Assembly: GCF_932274485.2 (NCBI RefSeq)
Contig: NC_065881.2
Coordinates: 85,884,724-85,948,723, forward strand
DNA length: 64,000 nucleotides
Direction: 5' to 3'
Origin: Patella vulgata
Taxonomy: Eukaryota; Mollusca; Gastropoda; Patellidae
Under the pieces are notes generated by a model. That model was not told the origin of the DNA. It was given only the letters and a program-made list of their open reading frames with translations, and did not search any database. A program made the position numbers and the translations under genes. Every line of letters begins with the position of its first letter. Within the stretch, counting starts at the first letter, position 1. Below, piece after piece: positions 51,102 to 62,522 of the stretch.

Positions 51102-51992
51102 GAAGATCGAGCGGAGCGATACGAAAACTACCCCCCTCCCCCGCGCCCGCTACACCCCCGCCCCCTTATCGGTGAAAGAGCTGTGCAGTAGATATAATAT
51201 ATAATATTGAACTTTGATCCCAATTATTTTAGTCCAACCCGTTTCTCACCCTGGTATTATATCTACTGAAAGAGAATCGCTTTCAGATGAGTTATTTGCC
51301 CCTGAATTAGAAATTGGATTCAGACCAGTTATTTAATAATCTCGTTTACGAACATGGACGTAACAGACTTTAGACATATACTTAGTCATAGTTTGATGTT
51401 ATTTTTGAGATATTTTCCACGTTACAGGCTTCTGTGATTTACAGCAGTGTTTATAGTTGTTATTGTAGTATTACGTTGTATTATAAGTTTAGTCACCAGG
51501 TGTATAAATCTTCCAGCCATCTGTTACTGTCAGTCTTATCAACGGTCCCACATTCATCTAACCTTGTCTCCTACCCGAGTACTTCACAATCTCATTAACA
51601 CTAAACCTACCCGAACACTTCATAATCACATTAATACACAACTTACAACAACACCGTGGGGTTAAACTACTAAAGTATTGTGCAGTAATATGAATGAATG
51701 ATATTTACTTTAAAGGGACATGTCGTCTGTCTAATTGGGGATTCAGATGTGGAACGTGTGAGGGATTGGGGGGGGGGGGTATGGATGGTAGATTGGCGAG
51801 TGACACTACCAATGCGAGAAAATAAAAATAAGTTCCCTGTTTGAGCTAAATCTGCTAAAATATAAGTTGTTACAGTTATAAAATCTATCAATTATAAATA
51901 CATATGACCCTTTTCTGGTATCTTACATGGTTGGGAGGGGGGGGGGGGTAGTCAAGTTCTTAAACAGTTTTCGTATCGCTCCGCTCGACCTT
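51102..51992. mobile_element. inverted-repeat pair enclosing about 840 bp
   Basis: GATCGAGCGGAGCGATACGA on the left (from 51105) and TCGTATCGCTCCGCTCGACC on the right (to about 51990) are complementary, each next to a C- or G-run (51131-51145; 51938-51948). Could bound a DNA transposon; no target duplication was found and there is no transposase. Confidence 0.6.
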
Positions 51993-52013
51993 CCAGAATT
52001 TGTCTCGTTTTAG

Positions 52014-52550
52014 TTGCTCCCATCTCCAAGATCTCCTGGTTAGCGAGCCAGTGTATAACTCACTTGGGAGCCACGATGGCTGGCCTGGAGGTCACGTGTT
52101 CGATCCTGCATTGACCGAGAAAGTTCATTGGGATTTTCCGACATGGTTTCCCCTTGTCAGTGATGCAGGACGGAGGACCTGACAAGGACAGTTGTCTAGT
52201 CGTTCGGTTGTGACGAAAAACGGAGATCCCTTGTACACATTGGCGTTCACGTAAAAGATCCCTTGACGGTTGGAATTCGATATGAGTAGGCTATAGCGCC
52301 GCTTTCCGGGCAAATTTTCCCTCATAGCACACTGTATGGCGTATCCCGTCTTCATTATCCCAGTTCGGAGCAGAACAGTTGGACGTTAAATCCTATTTAA
52401 TTTCATTTCATTTTTACTGTAATTCAATCCTTGCTTAGATAAAAGTAGTTTTTTTGGGGCTGATGTTTGAAGTTCGGAGCACAACAGTAGGACGTTAAAC
52501 CCCATTTTATTTCATTTCGCATTACTCACTAAGCCACCGCGGCTGCCACT
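52014..52550 (-). mobile_element. SINE-A head split by a composite SINE-A insertion
   Basis: Minus-strand SINE-A head halves: 52014-52064 (TTAGCGAGCCAGTGTATAAC) and 52531-52550 (AAGCCACCGCGGCTGCC). Between them is 52065-52520, with ATAACTCACT and ATTACTCACT as flanks. Confidence 0.82.
52065..52520 (+). mobile_element. SINE-A plus extra 3' sequence and second SINE-A tail
   Basis: Full SINE-A (GGGAGCCACGATGGCTGGCC, GTGTTCGATCCTGC, TTGGACGTTAAATCC, ATTTC repeats) to about 52409, then 52410-52472 (matching 44103-44164), then a second 3' end CAACAGTAGGACGTTAAACC with ATTTC-type tail. Flanked as a single unit by a 10-bp duplication with one mismatch (52055-52064, 52521-52530). Confidence 0.8.
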
Positions 52551-53780
52551 CAAGAACGATCATACCTGCAATGCGGGAGGCAAAATGATTTCCGTATCGG
52601 TTTATTACGATAAAACGGTAGTAAGGAGGTAGGTGTATGTGTCATATCCAACAAGTTTATTTTATTACAATGTTGAAAAGCTCCAATGAATTGGTATTCG
52701 CTGAGAAGGTATAGAGACTTCAACAACGTGTATAAATATTATTTATCTGTGTTCAGTGTGACAGGAGACAGCCGACAGAATTACCACCGTAAAATGATTT
52801 TATTCATCACGGAAGGAAAAGTAATCAAGATATTTCAACATCATCGACAATTCTTTCGAAACAAATTAGCTGACAATATATAAGCACAGATTATGATCTA
52901 TTTCGTGATTTGAGGAAATTTGATTTTTAAAATTGATCGTGTTTTAGTATCGGTTTCGCAAGAACTTCGACTGTTAAATAAATCTATTGTTATATATGGA
53001 TACGTGATGGGACAAACGTGTTGGATTGGATTCATCTGTGATACTTGATGGAACAAACTCTGTATTTTTAACTTCCGTGTTTTCCAATATTAACAGCAAT
53101 TATTTTAGTACCATTAGTTGAATACAATTAGTTGTAATTTAGCCATGGTTCTATCTGTAGGCGTCAGATTATAAATATAGATAGAATGAATTTGGTTTTA
53201 ATTTTATCTTTTGGATTAAACTATCGACCGTTGAATACGAACTGAGTTATATCCTAACCCTGCTTCTATCTGTCGACATCATATTTTAATTATAGAAAGA
53301 TTGAATTTTTCATTTCAAACTATCAAGCGGTTTGTCTATGGATTTTATTTTAGTTTTTGGTTTAAACGTTCCAAAGTGGCACCAAGATCGACTGTATTTC
53401 AACAATAGTTTATCACTGGATCCGACTCGATCTGAGCAGTGGTTGTTTATCAGTGGATCTAAAATGATAAATATAGGCAGATATTTACTTTGTTAAACAA
53501 GCCAACATGCCAACTTTAATTAAAACTATTTTATGTTTTACCTAAATTAAAGAATTAATCGGTTGCTAAGGTGTGGCGTCATCGTTACGATGGTTGACGG
53601 TTAAAAATGGCCTGAAGAAATACAGCATGTCAAGAATCCGAAAGAGAAATTTAGAATATTGAAATGGAATACAGTCGAGTACTGACTTGAAAAAATATAT
53701 TTAAAAAATCAACGTAGATAATAATATTAAAACTGAAATCACTAAACTTTTACACAATGTGATACGAGATATTCATCTAC
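52551..53780. other. unique AT-rich DNA
   Basis: A 65-codon frame at 52686-52883 is not recognisable. 53000-53350 has loose repetition of TTCTATCTGT(A/C)G motifs. Confidence 0.4.
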
Positions 53781-53782
53781 AG

Positions 53783-53860
53783 TATGAGAAGGGATATTAG
53801 CAGTGATACCTGTCAATATTGTCTAATCGCTGTTCGAGCACCTGCTACTGCATCCAATAG
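53783..53860 (+). other. possible small exon
   Basis: CATCTACAG before and a strong GTAAGATATT donor after a 78-bp block, open in one frame from ATG (MRRDISSDTCQYCLIAVRAP then ATASN). No partner exon is seen; signals this short occur by chance. Confidence 0.15.
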
Positions 53861-53879
53861 GTAAGATATTTAATTTATA

Positions 53880-54930
53880 TACCAAAACTAGGAAACGTTT
53901 TTAAAAGACCAAATCTAAGAAGCCATTTTTTAAAAGACCAAAAGTCAGAAATGTTTTATTAATTATCAAAAGTCAGATTTTTTTTTTAAATTTTAAATTC
54001 TTAGACTTAGAATCGTAGTTTAATACATCCAAACTCATAAACATTTTTTTTTTCTAAATCCGGAAATAAAAATACGTCTTTTAAATCCCAAAAGTAAAAA
54101 ACGTCCTTTAAATGCACACACGTAAAATACGTCCTTTAAATCCCAAACGTAAAATGCGTCCTTTAAATCACAAACGTAAATACGTCCTTTAAATCACAAA
54201 CGTAAAATACGTCCTTTAAATCACAAACGTAAAATACGTCCTTTAAATCACAACCGTAAAATACGTCCTTTAAATCACAAAATGCGTCTTTCAAATCCCA
54301 AAAGTTAAATACGTTTATTAAATTCCAGAATTAAAATACCGAATCTAAGAAACGTTTGCTAAAAACACAAGCTGAGAAACGTTTGTTAAAAACACACGCT
54401 AAGGAACGTTTGTTAAAAACACACGCTAAGGAACGTTTTAAATACTAAAACAAAAGTTTTATTAGATAAATTGAAATGATTGCGCCAAACATGGTGAATC
54501 TAAGGAGACAAAGGATTGAATAACGTATTTGTTTTAATATCTGTTATTTTACATGTTGTATTTCTCGTAATTATCGCCACAGTATTTCAGCATCTCTTAT
54601 TAACTGATCGAAAGAAAGAATAGATGTGAATTTCACATTTTTAATGAGCGGAGTAAAAAAAAATCGGTACGGGGGCTGTCCGGGAAAAATGTCTCCACAT
54701 AGTTTTAAATACATAACTAGGAAACGTTTTTTTTTTATTCCAAAACTGGGAAAAGTTTTTTTAAAAAGCCAAATCTAAACAAAAAAAATGTTTTTAATTT
54801 CAAATCTTAGCTAAGAAACAACTTTTTTTTTTAGAATAAATAAACAAACAAATCTAAGAAACGATTGTTTAAAAAAGGAAATCTAAGAAACGTTTTATAA
54901 ATCCCAAAACCAAGAAATCTTTTCATTAGC
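53880..54930. repeat. A-rich degenerate tandem repeats
   Basis: 27-bp array AAATCACAAACGTAAAATAC plus GTCCTTT at about 54060-54300, AACACACGCTAAGGAACG units at 54360-54440, and looser AAATCTAAGAAACG units to 54930. Confidence 0.85.
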
Positions 54931-56195
54931 AGGACATTATACCTCATTACATTTTATGTCCCGGTCGGTTACTTAATTCTGCTTAAACAACTAATTTTGC
55001 ACATATATGCGCATTATATCTATATTGTTCAAAATATACCCATTAACATTTGATAAAATGTAAGACATATTTTTTGTTGATCTAATATTTGTAACGGTGA
55101 ATTTTTAATTTATATTTATAGACGACCCCATTTTAATTCAAGTACTGAATTTAGTTTGTCAACCACCTTAAGAAAACTGCCAAAAAAGCCTAGAGTCACA
55201 ACCAACCCAGTCTCAATCGCTCTCCCATTCTTTATTCTTAAGAAAAACTTGAATGACGGGGGTCGTGCCCAAAATATCAAACAGCAATCAGTCTGCCATG
55301 AATTGGAATTTATTTCATATTATTGATTATAATGGGGATATCAATTAATTCATTCGCCGACTGTATTTTATAATAGCTACATGTGTAATAGAAAATTTAC
55401 AGTTATATACGACAACTATATACAGCGCACCTGTTAAGATAGAACGTGAAATGTCTACGTTTAATACAAATTGATAGAAAATGAGAGCGTTTACAACCAT
55501 TTAGCTTGAATAGTTGGTGTAAGAGATTTTTAAACGTAACACCTTGAGGGCCGTTAACGTGTTGTCTGCAAGACACGCTATATTGGATCACACAATAGAA
55601 AAAAAACATATATTTACATAAATTGTAAGGTATATCATAAATTGTAATGTATATCATACAAAATAATCTAAAAAAGTTCAAAATGTCAAACATATAAAAT
55701 AAGAAATAATTGTTCACTGAGTTACTGGGAGTGAGAAATCGTTCAAAATACAAATGTTCAAATTCAGCCAAGTCGTGTCAGAGTTTTGTATTTTGTATGA
55801 ATTGAATTGTTGCGGTTATATCCGTTGAAAGAGAAAGATGAATGGTTATGTTCGTGAATCACTTGAACAAAAAAAAAAAAAAAAAAAAATATGTGAGTGA
55901 GGAATATATAGGTCTATTTTAGATTTATTTATGCGAGGACATTTCAAAAAAATATTTAAAAAATTCGATTAATTGAAAGAATTTATTTGGGGATATTTTG
56001 TAAGCGATTTTGTCATTTATTTCGTACTGACTATGAAATCTGTGACATATTGGTTTGACAATAACAACCAGAATACAAACATGAATAACGGATATTGAAT
56101 ATAGTCTAGATTTCATTCAGCGTTTATTAAACAAATTATAAACAGTATACAATAAATAAATAAAATCCTAATACGGCATTTAGTAATTGAACATA
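54931..56195. other. unique AT-rich DNA
   Basis: A 122-codon Phe/Tyr/Ile-rich minus frame at 55403-55771 reflects base composition rather than a recognisable protein. A-run at about 55869-55889. Confidence 0.4.
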
Positions 56196-56390
56196 TAATA
56201 AAACATCACAAATTTATATGGAAAACAAGCTCTGATTTTCTTTCACACTACGTTTCAACAGGTTCCTCTTGTCGTTCTCAAGTAAGTACATGTAATAGAA
56301 AAAAAACCCCAAAAAACAAGAGGAACTTGTTGAAACGTAGTGTGAAATAAAATCAGTGATTTTTTCCATATAAATTTGTGTTTTTATAAT
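56196..56390. repeat. hairpin, about 75-bp arms
   Basis: Arms 56196-56271 and 56317-56390 are complementary (ACACTACGTTTCAACA with GTTGAAACGTAGTGTG; CACAAATTTATATGG with CCATATAAATTTGTG); loop about 45 bp. May be a short foldback transposon. Confidence 0.85.
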
Positions 56391-56545
56391 AAATAAATAG
56401 TTTATTCCAGTAGTTCTAGGACCTATAGTTACAAAATATAACTATGTACAGCAGTGATTTAAGAAATACGAAAATAGGAGAACTATGTGTATACATAAGG
56501 GGAATTCTAAATGTAGTTTGATCTATAATTTTAATTCTAATATTT

Positions 56546-56806
56546 AGAGAGAGAGAGAGAGAGAGAGAAATGGGGTTTAACGTCCACTCGACACACACTA
56601 GATCATTTCGGGATTAATATATGGTTTCATTTTAATTCTATAATTCGCTTGCGCGTAGGGGTCTTTAGCAGTGGGAGGAAACAGGAGGACCCGGAGAAAA
56701 CCCACGAGGTTGGACAGGCGACCCTACTCCTTGTCACGTACAGTCGACTCAATGATAGACTTTATGATACAGCGCGCACGCTAACCATGAAGCCATCCAA
56801 CCCCTC
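56546..56806 (-). mobile_element. SINE-B
   Basis: GA tail, GGGGTTTAACGTCCACTCG, body close to consensus, B-box region deleted after CTTGTCACGTACAG, head GCTAACCATGAAGCCATCC. Confidence 0.92.
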
Positions 56807-57300
56807 TGATCGATAATTAAAAGCGACATTAATAAAATGAGAAACTGAAATTAAATGAGATTTATATTTAGTTGTACATAACTCCAAGAACATTATATCT
56901 ATTATTGTTCACATTATAACAAATTTTACAGGTATCTATATTTACATCTAATATGACTTGATTTATTACATACACATAAAAAAATGAATATTATTATCTA
57001 CATCGCTTATCTTACAAAAAGAATTATCTGTCATCTTTCTATTATACAAAGTTGTGGCTAATGGTAAAAGATTCAACCTTAGTTTTGTATTATTCCTTTT
57101 AACTTTTAAATTCATATCAAATGTTAAATATTCTTCTAGACAAATAACATATTTGACAAATTGGAATAATGTATTTTCATGTTACCGTAAGAAAGCCCCG
57201 TACGTGATATCTGTTATATTAAATTAAACATTAAATCGAGATAAGTATGTTTTTAGATCTGTGAAATAATTATTATAATTGTTATAATTAATATATTTTA
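56807..57300. other. AT-rich unique DNA
   Basis: Nothing recognised. Confidence 0.45.
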
Positions 57301-57664
57301 CAATCTGATTTAAATACCGATCTAGATTTCGTTTCGTTTTTTTATACTTTCGATGGCCTCTACTACACGAAGATCTGACCAGTGGCGGTCGCGTCAGGGG
57401 TCATATGAGTGGCTTTTGACCCTATGATGTCAGACATTTGATTAAGCAATCAGCGTTGATGTTTCTAGTAGGATACCCACAGTTCCGTGAACCTCACGCC
57501 AAAAACTCGCCGTAACGGACCGTTTCATTGGCTAATCCCTCACATCATCCAGCATGTTGGTTATATAACAACTCTTCCAGATCCTAGTGTAGTACAGACA
57601 AGTAAAATGATATTATGGACTATAAAAAACGAAACGAAATAAGATCTGTGTTTTAATTAGAATG
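57301..57664 (-). mobile_element. MITE-2 copy
   Basis: CAATCTGATTTAAATACCG, TTTCGATGGCCTCTACTACA, right end ACGAAACGAAATAAGATCTG, GTTTTAATTAGAATG. TATTTTA follows on both outer sides with a 2-bp offset, so a duplication of 7-9 bp is possible. Confidence 0.87.
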
Positions 57665-57806
57665 GGTATTTTAAGAATTTGATCAACAGTACTGTTATTG
57701 AATAGGAAGAGACCATAAAAGTGTTAATTTAATTAAATTTGATGTATTAATTTTTGTTTTATGAAGTGTATATCTGCCGTTTACATTTAAGTTTGTGCTC
57801 TACTAA

Positions 57807-57836
57807 TTGAGGGGAGCCACGGTGCCTAAGTGAGCA
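57807..57836 (+). mobile_element. SINE-A head fragment
   Basis: GGGGAGCCACGGTGCCTAAG, then A-rich array. Confidence 0.65.
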
Positions 57837-57837
57837 A

Positions 57838-58365
57838 ATTAAAAAAAAAACAACAAACGAAACGAATGCAGATCTAAAATTAAAACCGGAACGAAATAAA
57901 GATCTAGAATCAAAACTAGAGCGAAAAATGATCTCAGATTAAAAAACGAAACAAATTAAAGATTTCAAATTGAAACACAAACCTAAAATTAAAAACGGAA
58001 CGAAATAAAGATCCCAAATTTAAAAAAAAAGAAGAAAAAAATGCAGATCTAAAATTATAACCGGAACGAAATAAAGATCTCAAATTAAATAAAAAATTAA
58101 AAAAAAACGAAACGAATTCAGATCTAAAACTAAAAACGGAACGAAAAAAAGTTCTCAAATTTAAAAAAAAAGAAGAAAAAAATGCAGATCTAAAATTATA
58201 ACCGGAACGAAATAACGATCTCAAATTAAATAAAAAATAAAAAAAACCGAAACGAATGCAGATCTAAAACTAAAAACGGAACGAAATAAAGTTCTCAAAT
58301 TTAAAAAAAAAAAGAAAAAAATGCAGATCTAAAATTAAAACCGGAACGAAATACTGACCTAAAGA
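57838..58365. repeat. satellite of about 60-bp units resembling MITE-2 end
   Basis: Units of AAACGAAACGAATGCAGATC plus TAAAATTAAAACCGGAACG, AAATAAAGATCTCAAATT. The MITE-2 right end reads AAAAAACGAAACGAAATAAG, ATCTGTGTTTTAATTAG. Confidence 0.85.
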
Positions 58366-58689
58366 TCTAACAGGTAGATGACTAGTACATATTTATAAAT
58401 TCACCTTGAAAAAAATCGCCTTGAAGCAGTTTCAGTTACACATAGTATGACTGGGTTGAATACAGAGGAATGTCAAGGAAATTGTTTAAAAGTCATAAAA
58501 CTTTTGAAAACTGTACACATCAAACTGAAGGTGGAATATTTAATGAAGTAAAAGCAAGGGTATCATAGTACATCTATAGACTGATACACTCTCCCATACC
58601 CCGCTGGCTCTTACTAATATAAACCCTGCTTATAGTAAATAGGGATCCGTAACTATAGGGTTACTGGGAATATAGGCTCCAACGACCTA
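58366..58689. other. no recognisable feature
   Basis: Unique DNA. Confidence 0.45.
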
Positions 58690-58855
58690 CTTGCTGAAGA
58701 CTGGGACACGTCATTGAATGTGCGAAGAGGAAATATTGCCCGGAAAGAGAAGTTTCCAATTGTTAAGGGGTCTTTTCCGTGCATGCCAATGAGTACACGT
58801 ATAATCCGAACGACAAGACGCCGTTCCTTGCCATGCACTCCTTTTTGCACTTCTG
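58690..58855 (-). mobile_element. diverged SINE-A
   Basis: AAATATTGCCCGGAAAGAG, CCAATTGTTAAGGGGTCTTT, ATAATCCGAACGACAAGACG. Confidence 0.7.
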
Positions 58856-58860
58856 AGAGG

Positions 58861-58892
<32 letters not shown>

Positions 58893-59025
58893 AATTAACG
58901 CCCCACACCCCTTGTTGTCGTTTGCTACAGAAATGTGGGACGTTAAACCCAATGTATTTTATTTCAAGACACGTAGTTATATGACCCCCCCCCCCACTCA
59001 CACACACACACCTACCCCCCACACC
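58856..59025 (+). mobile_element. GA run, SINE-like 3' end and CA/C run
   Basis: (GA)n 58856-58886; GTGGGACGTTAAACCCAATG at about 58935-58954 with TATTTTATTTC tail; C-run and (CA)n 58986-59013. Confidence 0.6.
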
Positions 59026-59204
59026 TGCTACTGCTACCTGTAATCTATAGTTTATCGATAAATCAAACAGATATTTTAAATATCTTCTCACAGGTCGTTC
59101 TTTAAAAAAACAACATAGGAGTGCCTACATGATTAAAGAAAGGGGTTGGTTAGCTATTCAAACATAGACTTATCTTATCAAACTGGGCACGACTTGATGC
59201 ACGT

Positions 59205-59262
59205 TAAGATAAGAACCTGTCTGCGATATCGCTCAAGGCGGAAGCGGACGTTAAACCGGAAG
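59205..59262 (+). mobile_element. SINE-C 3' end
   Basis: ACCTGTCTGCGATATCGCTC, GGCGGAAGCGGACGTTAAAC, CGGAAGGAACGAACG. Confidence 0.65.
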
Positions 59263-59365
59263 GAACGAACGGGTGATAGTGAGCGTTAAAGATCCTTCGT
59301 AAATGACCGAAGTACTGCCTTGGCGAACACTCTATTTTATTTTCTGCGGGACGTGTCTCGTGTAA

Positions 59366-59694
59366 TGGGAACCACGGTGGCTAAGAAGTGGGCAAGACGC
59401 TGGCTCGCTAGCCTGGAGGTGCAATGTCCAAGAAAGTTCATCAGGATTTTCCGGCGTGGTTCTCCTTGTCAGTGATGCAAGCACAGCCGTCTAGTCGCTC
59501 GGATGGGACGGAAAACCGAGGTCCCGTGTACACATTGGCGTGAACGTAAAAGATCTCTTGGCAATTGGAATTCAATATAAGAGTAGGCCGTAGTACCGCT
59601 ACCCGGGCAAAATTTCCCTCAAAGCACACTGTATGGTATAGGTCCATTAGCCCAGTCGGAGCAGAACAGTAGGACATTAAACTCTGTCATTTCA
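59366..59694 (+). mobile_element. full-length SINE-A, 11-bp TSD
   Basis: GGGAACCACGGTGGCTAAG head (B box deleted), body, GTAGGACATTAAACTC. GTCTC(G/A)TGTAA at 59355-59365 and 59695-59705. Confidence 0.92.
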
Positions 59695-59705
59695 GTCTCA
59701 TGTAA

Positions 59706-60249
59706 CGGTATAAGTTCCCTTTATATTTGACCGGTGGTCACTGTTACGTCATACTGACTGACCAGTCGAGAAACCATGTGAAATAACTTGACGAAGCGCT
59801 CTCTCCGAGGTCAGGTTGTCTGGAACATGTATTAACGTGCACTAACCGGGATTAACCTTTAAGACCAATAAACAAACTCCCAGTTTACCTGATACTCTTC
59901 AGGTTTTCATAAAGATTATAACTCTTCACCGGCAAACATTTTTTTGACTCGAGTACAAAGTCGGGAGTTTGCTCGTGGCTTTGGTTTGCTCGTGATGTCT
60001 GGATAGTTGAAGGACAATTGTATCGAACACGCCCCTCGTGTACCTGGAATGTTCTTCCACTTTTACATAGAGGATTGGTAAAGAGTTGAGAAGTCTAAAT
60101 ATTATGTCTTGGGGATTTAAGGAAGTTTAAGCGGTTCTTAGATACGGATGTGTGACGGATTCATAGTTTTGTTTTATCTGGCCTTTTAGGGAACGTTTCT
60201 TCCACGCTCAATTTTGTACTCAAGTTTAATTGATTTTTGTCTCTGTTCC
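59706..60249. other. no recognisable feature
   Basis: Unique DNA. Confidence 0.45.
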
Positions 60250-60395
60250 TTACAAGGTCCTCCGTTCTACACAACTGATCAGACCGGTTTCTTTTGCCAG
60301 ATCTTCCGTTCTCTCCAACAGACTAGACCCTCTTGTCTCTGGCCCCCCCGTCCTATCCAACAGACTAGACCCTGTCTGGTCCTGGGCCTGTTTGT
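60250..60395 (-). repeat. short tandem array resembling SINE-A core
   Basis: Three units near CTCCAACAGACTAGACCCTC, TTGTCTCTGGCCC, CCCGTCCTATCCAACAGAC; compare the SINE-A core GAACGACTAGACAGCTGTCC, TTGTCAGGCCCTCCGTCC. Creates the Pro-rich frames here. Confidence 0.6.
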
Positions 60396-61047
60396 TAGTG
60401 AACGATCGGCCTTACCTCCTGAACCACCACCAGGTGAGCTATGGTTTTAAAATACCAAATGAATTAGTTTAAGACAAATGGGACAAGGGTCCACCTTTTA
60501 GCTATCTTTCATTAATGTTGGGACACATTTATCCTAGCACGTATTAAAGGTTGCGTCAGGGTTTAAAATTCCAGCGTGTTGAATAACAGACGTCCACCCC
60601 TTTAATCTGTTTAGATCATCAGTTATTCTATACTTAGTCTGACATTAATATTTACTTTTCATAATTTTATCGCCGAGCCTTTTTTTGTTACAAATATATT
60701 ATCTCGATAATTAGGTATTTCTAATTATTTTGTCGTTAATCATAAGTTAAATTGTGATTTACAATTCACTGGGTGGATATCTCCAGACTCGTCGATCTCG
60801 CCTTTATATTTAAACCTATGATAGGGTCTACTATATGATAACTTACCACCCACACATATATACATAATTGATGTAAGGTCAGAATGTAAGTCTAGTGGAA
60901 GAACCCGGGAAATCAAAAACTAGAAAGTGGACCTGCACATAGAACTGGCACAAGATGTTCCTCTGCTTCAACAACGACATTGTAACCCCTACGGTTATAG
61001 GACTACAATACAACCACGTTGGACAAGATTTTATGGAATACAATTAC
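60396..61047. other. no gene recognised
   Basis: Short frames only. Confidence 0.45.
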
Positions 61048-61274
61048 CAAGCGCGGATCGTAGGGGGGGGGAACTATTTTTGGTGGTGGCGAACAAAGTT
61101 TTATCCCATATATTCTCGCGGGAGAGGAATTAACAGTCAGTTTAGGTTGGAAATCGTAATTTACTCAGAAACGAGTCGGTTGGTGACTTGGTTGATTGCC
61201 CGCCAGTCCGCCCACCGAGGGCCGGGCTTCGCACTCCCCCCCCCCCCTTTCTGAAAATCCTGGATCCGCCTCTG
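61048..61274. mobile_element. hAT-like element with G/C runs
   Basis: CCAAGCGCGGATCGTAGGGG on the left and AAAATCCTGGATCCGCCTCTG on the right are imperfect inverted ends; flanks AATTAC and ATTTAC suggest a decayed 8-bp duplication. Confidence 0.55.
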
Positions 61275-61404
61275 ATTTACTGTATGAAGTCTAATAATAT
61301 TAAAAGGAACGGGAGCTTTGTTGACCCCATCCTTCGTTATCCCAGTTTAATGGATGCCATTGACGCAGTTCCTCCTGTTACTGTGCCTTACTAACTAAAC
61401 CATA

Positions 61405-61680
61405 ATTTCAGTTAGGTTCGATCGTGAGATTGACCGAGAAAGTTACTTTCAATTTTTGCAACGCGGTTTCTCTTTGCCAGACGTGTAAAACGGAACAGCG
61501 GATGATACGTGTACTCATTGGCATGCACAGAAAAGACCCCTTGACAATTGGAATTCAATGAACAGCAGGTTGAAACGCCCTCTGACCGGGAAATATCCCC
61601 CCTCTTAGCACATTCAATGGCGTATCCATGTCCTCACCAAGTAGGACCTTATACCCAATTTCATATAATTTATTTCATTA
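61405..61680 (+). mobile_element. old SINE-A
   Basis: TTAGGTTCGATCGTGAGATTG (B box), ACCGAGAAAGTTAC, GCATGCACAGAAAAGACCCC, AGTAGGACCTTATACCCAAT, ATTTC-like tail. Confidence 0.8.
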
Positions 61681-61901
61681 TTATCGAAACTGACGACACC
61701 TCAGCCATGTTGAGATTCCCTTTAACTAAAACATTCCGAACCGCCCTTCTTCCTCGAGAATGTTTGACCAAATTTTTAAGATGTGTAAGGGGTCATATTA
61801 ACACGGAACGCCGAATGACTCATGTCACTCTGATGTTGTGACGGAAATAACACTGACATTCGGTCAAACGTCTAAAACATCACTATTATTATCACTGGAC
61901 T

Positions 61902-61902
<1 letters not shown>

Positions 61903-61951
<49 letters not shown>

Positions 61952-62145
61952 GGGGTTTAACGTCCATTCGACACAAACTAGGTTATTTCAGGACCAACAT
62001 ATGGTTCAATTTTATTTCAACAGTGGGAGGAAATCCATAGGACCCGGAAAAACCCCACAAGGTTGGACAGGCGATCCTACCCCTTGTCACGTACAACCGT
62101 GGAATCTAAACCACGCCAGTTGAGTCAATGACAGACCTAATGATA
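61903..62145 (-). mobile_element. SINE-B with long GA tail
   Basis: (GA)n 61903-61948, GGGGTTTAACGTCCATTCG, a deletion removing the AATTCGCTTGCGCG block, ending at GACAGACCTAATGAT before the head. Confidence 0.92.
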
Positions 62146-62520
62146 AATAATAAACGAGGAGTATTTAGATAGGAACAGATTGGGCAATCGGTAACAATTA
62201 TTCCTCAAATAAAGTGAATGTTTTACAAAAGAATTTTCTCAGAATTAATTATTCTCCAAAAAATTAATAGAAATGGGGTTTAGCGTCCCTCTTTTTTGTA
62301 CCATCCGAGTCGGCGTAACCTGTAGTTACGTTACGTCATAAGATATATTATATATAGATATTTTGCACGTGCATTTATGATCGTTTTATATTAAACATGC
62401 ATATGTCATCTATTTGTGTTGATATACTTGATAAGGACTTGTGAAATCTCGATCACCCCATCAATTATTATCCAATAAAAGTGTTTTACTTGATTATGTT
62501 CCAATTACTAAATGTCATAC
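62146..62520. other. AT-rich DNA with SINE scrap
   Basis: AGAAATGGGGTTTAGCGTCC at 62268-62287 is a lone minus 3' end. Confidence 0.45.
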
Positions 62521-62522
62521 AT

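Noticed and set aside
55403-55771. 122-codon minus-strand gene, possibly membrane protein
   Set aside because: Phe/Tyr/Ile richness follows from AT-rich DNA; no recognisable motif.
57934-58224. 96-codon repetitive protein on the minus strand
   Set aside because: Frame lies wholly in the MITE-2-like tandem array; periodicity is from the DNA repeat.
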